Shown: positions 57,491-64,000 of the stretch, in pieces
How positions within the stretch are numbered: the stretch's first letter is position 1
How the letters are laid out: every line of letters begins with the position of its first letter
Assembly (NCBI GenBank): GCA_008973525.1
Contig: WACJ01000523.1
Location: 1 to 64,000 of the forward strand
DNA from: Stenopsyche tienmushanensis
Lineage: Eukaryota; Arthropoda; Insecta; Trichoptera; Stenopsychidae
DNA: 64,000 nt
Direction of reading: 5' to 3'
The notes under the pieces: generated by a model
What the model was told of the DNA's origin: nothing
Seen by the model: only the letters and a program-made list of their open reading frames with translations
Databases searched by the model: none
Translations under genes and position numbers: made by a program

Positions 57491-59461
57491 TTTTACAAAA
57501 GAGCAAGCGAAAATCTTTTATTGACGCTGTCCTGTCAGAAACCACAGAAAGAATATAAATATCAACGGTGGAACCGTATTTATAATTCGTGCAATCGAAG
57601 AGAAGTTTGTCAATTTGAAATAATGGTAGTTGTAAAATATTGCACGGAACGTTGATGTGATCGGGGTGAATAGATGCTGTAGGTGTTTCTTGGGTCAGTG
57701 TCCTCTGTCATTACGTGTGTTTCGTCTTCGAAGGTGGATAATTCAATATGCTGCGTAGTCTCTTTTATACCAGACGCAATTTCACCCAATTATAGATTCT
57801 GTTAAATCAAGAAAATGAAATGAGAAGCATAATTTATTCTGTCTAATAAGAAAATAATAAAATTTTGCTATATTTTCATATACGAAGATGAAGCGAACCG
57901 GTTCTTATATTTTTTTAAGCCCCGCCGCTATCTAAATTCCACGCTAGCTACAGCATCACATACAATATTTACATACATATGTATATGATTTTATCTAAAA
58001 TGTAAACGCTCCTGGAAAAGGATCTACAACTAAAAATAATAAATAAATATAGAATTCGTATTTATTATCGCTATCAGTTGCTTCTTATAATTTCAAAATT
58101 GAATATAGCTTTGCTTTGAAGTACGTAATTCAATAGATTGTCGTAGAATTAAAAAAATGAGGAGTTTGCGTATGCGTAGAATGTAAGAGCCGACATGACA
58201 ATAAATCAATAGAGTGGACGAGTCTTTTGCATTTCCTTACAAAATTATGATTCTCTCCTTTAAATAGGTCTCATTGTTTCATCATCAAATATACTCGTAC
58301 ACGGATACGTAATGTGTGTAACATTTCATATCATATGACTAGTTATTTTAAATTTGATTCAGCTCAGATGTTTCGTAATCGTATGATGTCGCTTTATAAT
58401 GAATACCGTGGCTAATTAAACGTTAAGCAATCCATTCTTTCGTTTTTAATAAAAGTCGGCAAAGAAAATTTGTAGAAAAAAGAATTTGTATATTTCGATA
58501 TTGTGTTCCGAAACTATTACAAGGGAAATAATTTTTATTTCAATATTATTTTAATTTGGATGCAACAGCAACATTTATAAAAACTAATTTAAATACAAAA
58601 TAAAATAAGCCGACAACAAGTTATTTATTAAAATTTGTCATTTGATTTAGTTTTTAAAAATCGTCATATTCATTGGCAAATATTTTTTTATCTTAATCAT
58701 TTTTGTGGTATCCAATCGTGTAAAATAAAAAAAACGACCTTATTTTATAGTACTCCCTACATTGTTGAAAGGTCGCTGATGGAATTTGTCGCCATATTAT
58801 TTGTTTACTCATTCAAATTCGAACACAAAATTAATTGTTTATCAACTTTTCTGCGATAAGATTTCAAAGATCACTTGAATATACGAAAAATATTTAAATA
58901 GTAGTAGTTTATTTAATAGAGATATGCGCAATCATACCTTTAATTCTATAAAAATGCACGTATTAATCACTACCAAAATGATGTGTTCTTATCAAATGTA
59001 ATATTGAATTGGAAAATTGTTTGTTTCAAAATAATTATTTGATTGCTCTAAACCGATTTCTTGAAGATTGTAGACAAATTTGATGAATTTTTTAAACAGT
59101 TAATATTCTCATATGTGTCATATTTCTATTTCCACTAAAAAATGATGAAAAAAATTCTATATCGAATAAAATGATGCCAAAATAGATGATTTCCTTAAAA
59201 AGTTATCGCTAAAATTACAAATGACTATTTATTTACCAAATTTAACTATTGAATAATTTGATGCCAGTTTTCAAAATAAATACGTTCCTATTTGTGGCTT
59301 TTCTTCCATATAATTCGCATTGAAATTGTGCAATTTTAATTCGTTTGTTAATTTATTTTGACCATTTATTGGTTTCAAATATTTTTTTATATGATACAAA
59401 ACAATTTATAAATTCGATTTGCTTTTTTATGATGTTGAAGGCTGAATGACATTTGGATGAA

Positions 59462-59495
59462 TGGTATGGCTCTCCATTGTTGGAGAGCCATACCA
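59462..59495. repeat. Perfect 15-bp hairpin
   Basis: TGGTATGGCTCTCCA, a 4-base loop (TTGT) and its exact reverse complement. It is isolated in AT-rich DNA. It could be a cruciform-prone palindrome or a fold-back remnant of an element end. Confidence 0.7.
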
Positions 59496-61597
59496 ATAAA
59501 AAATAAAATAAAACAAGCTAAACGTCTCTCATAACAAATTGCAAGTTCAAACAATATTTTTACTATGTTTATGTTATTCCCACAAGTGTAAAAAATATGT
59601 TGATAAAATTGTATTGCAATCGGATGAACAGTATGGTAGCGCATTAAATACGAACAAACAAAGATGTTATACAATATAGATTTTATATAATAGATTTTAA
59701 AAATTAAAGTTTCACAAAGTAAGGTAGTGAAAGTGGGGGGATTCACGTAAATTGGTGCTTAAAGTCCTGAACAGGTGATTTGCAGCAAAAAAATAAACTG
59801 ATTTTTACTTTCTATAATATTGTGTATAGATTAAAATATAATTAAACGAAATTGCTGGAAAATTAAAAAAATAGTGAGCGATTTTTACCAACATTTTTTT
59901 GCTCATTAAATGAAAACGTTTGAAGATTTTTGTTGAAGTTTCGAAAAAACGCGTTTAAAATAGAACCCAAGCTTATGTGCGAATAAAATGAAAAGCTTAA
60001 TATTTACACCTAATCAGCTGTGCCTGGAGCATAGAGGATACCTTCTGTTTCTTCAAAAAGTGTTCTTCAGTCTTCGGGTCAATCTTGTCTCTTCTGATGC
60101 TGTGGAATGTGCAGCGTCAGCGTTTTTCACGCGTAGCATATCCCCTTTGCTGGCAATTATTCGTCTGCGATCCAATTGTGATGGCCATCATACGCATCCA
60201 TCCTACGCAGTAGACAAATATTACCTTCGCTGAGAATAAATACTGCCAGAAAATACATGCTATCAATAAATATTGCCAGTTCGATAATTTTTTCGACCAA
60301 AAAAAAATTTGGAGCCAAACGTCAGAGCGCAGTTGAAAGTTTCGTTATTATTTTGCGTATGTCCGCCCAAACTCAGATCGTCTGACGACGGATCTGAATG
60401 TATAAGACGAAGAAGTTTCTGAAGCTCAATTAAAGTGGTGGTTCGTGTTTGAAATCATGTAAGGTTTTCGTATCCCCGTCACCTATGTAGTTAAATTTCG
60501 TGCCTGCTCCAGCTCCTCTTCGTCGACTTATAACTTTTCAATTATATTTATATTAATCTAAAATTTACTGAACGTATTATTAACCATTGACTCTTTCTCA
60601 TACACAATTTTTGTAATCAACTAGGAAGAAACGTCCCTTAAGTAATTCACGACGTATTATTAAAAATATAAAATCTGTATCTCTGAGTTTATAAAAAAAT
60701 GATGTTTTGAAACAAATTAAAGTAATATTTTTGTTAGTCATCTGATAACCATATAAATATGGGTATTGTACGAACAACAAATGTAGTAGAAGACAGAAAT
60801 TCCTTTTGATTTGTTCTTCGAATTTAGATAATGTCGATATGAAATAGCACATTTGCATATTTTTGCACCAACGTAAAAAACGCAAATTGGTGTGTTCAAA
60901 TAAAATTTAGATCATTGAACAAAGGTCCTCGCGTGATTTGAAATGATGATGATAGATGGCAGACTGTTAGATTTGTTCGTACGAGTGTTATATTGAGAAG
61001 TGAGTAATGTTGGCTAACTTCCACTTATCGTGCAAATAAAACCTATATAAATTTAGCTCAAACTTTGCTCAATAAAATGACGAATATAAGGAGCGTTGTG
61101 CTCTTTCATAAGACGCGTTTCCTGGAAAACATAACATAGTCACCGACGTCTCTTCAAATCGATACAATCCAATCGTTCCTTCTTCTGGAACAAACAATAC
61201 TCAATTTCTATATCGTGATACGCAGATCAGTTATGGACAACATACCAAATTACCTAACATAGATTTGAATTTGTTGAAGTACATATTATGTTGGTTATCT
61301 AAGAATCGTTTCAGCGAATTTAGAGAAAACTCACAATTTTGCAAATTAATTTTATTTAATACATTTTCGTACAAAGAAATATTAAATGAAAAATATAAGG
61401 AGACGATTCAATTAAATTGGAATGGATCTTCCAATATTTTCTATATTGATTATGGAGTGTTGCCATTTGAACTCTATGTATTGTATTATTTTCGCCAATA
61501 TTTATTCCTAAATAAGACACAATAACATTCTGTAAAAAAATACCAAATCACATGGTAAAAATATTTCATTTATTCGAGTATTAAATAGGTATATTAT

Positions 61598-61720
61598 CTT
61601 CTTCTTCTTAAAGTGCCATATCCGAATCGGGCGTAGGTAATCTCCTCAGGAGACCTTACTAAGAAAATCTCAGTATTTCCGATCTCTCAAAGTTTTTGAT
61701 AGGATGATTTTTGAATTTGA
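61598..61720. repeat. Dispersed-repeat fragment, possibly a LINE 3' end
   Basis: CTTCTTCTTCTTAAAGTGCC followed by ATATCCGAATCGGGCGTAGG resembles a sequence I have seen repeated in many insect genomes as the end of a LINE-like repeat. This rests on recall and no second copy is in the window. Confidence 0.35.
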
Positions 61721-63646
61721 ACCCGAAGTTTTAAAGTATGAGTGGAGGATCTATACCGACCCTTAGCCTTCTTAAAAGCAGCTAATCTGAAAAAGGATAA
61801 TATAACAATGTTGCAAATTATGGGGTCAATTTAAATGTTTTTAGGGATTCGAAAATATTTCATCTTTTGATCCAGGGATGAACGAATCAAATTGAATTTC
61901 CGGATTCACTGCATAAAAAATAGCGAGAGTTTGTATAATATTTATAAACGTGAGTTTATTTTTTTTTTTTTTTTCTAAATTACGGTAAAATTTGACACTC
62001 AATACGAAAGCACTCTCAACGTTTTTATATAAATCAGCATTTTCATCAAGACTCACTCTTATTAATCGCGGTAATTATTTAACAACTGACTTTTCTCCCA
62101 ATTTGGAAAAAATATATTGTTTCCGTTTATTGAAAATGCTTTTTCTTCAGAAAACAGTATAATTAATATCTTCTTTTAATTAGAATAGCTCATACAATTT
62201 TAATCAGCCCCAGTTTTGAAGCATTTTTATAAAAGCTTGTATTGGATAGATATATTATACGTGAGTGTATCAAAATTGGATTATTATATAGCTCATATAA
62301 AATTTAAATGTGAGCTGAAGGCTGAATAGGAAGGTAATTTAAACATCGATACAATGGATATTTGTATTTAATGGTCAATGTTAGCGTTTTACAGCATTAT
62401 ACATTTCAAACTATATTTTAATGGCGTAAGCTTAAAAATTATTCTCATATTAGTTTGGTGTAATATTTTTAAAAAAATTAAACTATATATTTTCAATATA
62501 ACGAAATATTTTTGTTGTTGATTGATTTTATTAAATGGCCTCCTTTCCCATGTTAAATACTTTTCATATATGATCTTTATGAAAAGGATCCATAAAATAA
62601 AATCAAATTTAATCACACCAAGATTAAATTTTAAGATTTTAAGAGAAAAAGATTTAATCAAATTTAAGAGTTTGTACAGTAAAAAATAATTTAATTCTCA
62701 ACAAAATTCAAAAATTTTCAAATATTATATCCATAGTGCTCCATTGACATCTTTAAATTAACACTGTACATATATAATTTACAAATCAGTATTTGCATCA
62801 TTATTTAGTAATATTTATTAATTTAGTATGTCGTTGTAGTGTTAATTATAGAGTATTTTATGAGGTTTTCCTCGTTTTCATAGATATGCCATCATAGTCC
62901 ACAATAGAAATAGAACCTCAATCGATTTAAAGATAAAGATCGTGGTCAACTTGTCTGAATTATATTTACATCTTGACGTACTCTCAACATTACAGATATT
63001 CGCCTAAAATTCGCATGAAAAGTCCAATTCGTCGTTGATATACGAATAGTTTAAAAACTGTGTACAATTTTAATAAAATTAATATTTTAGACATGTTATT
63101 GCATCACATTACAGAGAGTTCATCCAGAATTCAGCACCTTAAAACACCTTAAACATTTAATATTGCAATACAAAAATGACAATTGTTTTCAAATTAAAAA
63201 AAAAGTAATTAGTATTTTAATTTTCGGTTTATTTCCTATTTTTAAACTTATTTATTAATAAATGATATCATCTTATGTAAATATGATGTTCAATTATTAT
63301 TATTTATATTTTTCTCTTAAATGAACTCAAAAAACGAAGTATTTAAAGGTAACATTATAAGAGATAAATTATGGTAGTTTTGTTCATATTTTGAAATTTC
63401 GTCTATTCTGATGAATTGTCATTATTCTCTCGTACAGCTTGAGCGAGGAAGTAAGGAAACACTGCATGTTAAATATGAATCCAAATATGGAACATGCTAA
63501 CATATCAAATTCCAAAGAGACCTTGTGAACAATATGAACAGATACACAAAGAATTTACGAAAAATAAAAACAAACACCGCTTGTGGAATTTTAAACAGAA
63601 ATAACTATGCAAGATAACGCGGAGTATTCTGCTAAATATGGAAATA

Positions 63647-64000
63647 CAGTAGACTCTCGATTATCCGGGCAAATGCACGGATAACTGGAAATCGGGATAA
63701 TCCAAATAATCAAATTTCTACTTGGTTTCGAATGCAATATCGTATTTAGAATACAATTTTTTTATTCATAATTTTAATACTCATTTATTATTAAGAAAAA
63801 CGCTCATAATGAAGCAAATAAGTGGCCATTGGTAGTCAGTACTGACCCTTAGAAAAATATAAAAAAAGATTATATTAAAAGAAATCTGTAATTTTTATTT
63901 GTGTTTGAGATTTTTAAATAAAATTCTAATATCGCTTCGAATATTTTTCAAAGCTATTATATCATTATATTCAAATCCTCTTTGTTCAGCGTAATCTAGT
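63647..64000. mobile_element. pogo/Tigger-like element, left end, runs off the window
   Basis: The end CAGTAGACTCTCGATTATCC at 63647 is preceded by TA (63645-63646), as expected for a TA target. Sequence inside matches the remnant at 510-975. Transposase and the other end are not within the window, so it may be a longer copy. Confidence 0.65.

Larger units (their letters stand above)
57491..63646. other. AT-rich DNA, no gene seen
   Basis: Short AT-driven frames only. It holds a perfect hairpin at 59462-59495 and a LINE-tail-like fragment near 61598. At about 60010-60235 GC rises slightly and frames on both strands look partly protein-like, but I cannot assign them. Confidence 0.4.

Overview
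This window is animal nuclear DNA, most likely from an insect. It has two multi-exon genes with GT-AG introns, insect-type transposons (mariner, R1-clade LINE, pogo/Tigger-like, hAT and an LTR element) and very AT-rich intergenic DNA. The mosaic of AT-rich DNA around one very GC- and CpG-rich island resembles Hymenoptera, but that order-level guess is weak. I found no convincing tRNA, rRNA or CRISPR array.

Layout: 1-9 kb is AT-rich DNA holding a pogo-like remnant, a complete-ended but coding-dead mariner (1838-3108) and a young non-autonomous LTR element (4816-7300). From 9 to 17 kb there are small palindromic MITEs and one unassigned exon-like segment (9040-9192). From 29514 down to 16939 (minus strand) lies the orthologue of slipper (slpr), a mixed-lineage kinase (MAP3K of the JNK pathway). 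I reconstruct 10 coding exons with consistent splice phases, about 1279 residues. Six exons sit in the GC-rich island and four lie beyond a 7.6-kb intron in AT-rich DNA. From 30112 to 36211 (plus strand) lies the orthologue of stardust (sdt; MPP5/PALS1), the MAGUK scaffold of the Crumbs polarity complex, with 19 coding exons and about 1061 residues. The two start codons are about 600 bp apart, head to head, across a GC-rich divergent promoter.

From 36.2 to 39.7 kb is the sdt 3' side. A terminal exon of an unidentified minus-strand gene (39902-39786, with an AATAAA downstream) faces it. From 41.6 to 57.5 kb is a transposon graveyard: two inverted hAT MITEs, several decayed mariners on both strands, a TIR element with a pogo-like transposase remnant, a scrambled DDE transposase and a decayed R1-clade LINE. 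From 57.5 to 64 kb is mostly featureless AT-rich DNA, ending in a pogo/Tigger-like element related to the remnant at the left edge.

The two main genes act in neighbouring processes in epithelia: Slpr relays Rac/Cdc42 signals to JNK (for example in dorsal closure), and Sdt anchors Crumbs, Par6 and PATJ at the apical membrane. Their shared promoter region makes co-regulation plausible, but nothing in the sequence proves it. I see no clear evidence of a wholly new system. The most promising oddities are the sharply bounded GC island, candidate micro- and cassette exons in slpr, stop-free 3n introns in sdt, and the unassigned exons at 9.0 and 39.8 kb.
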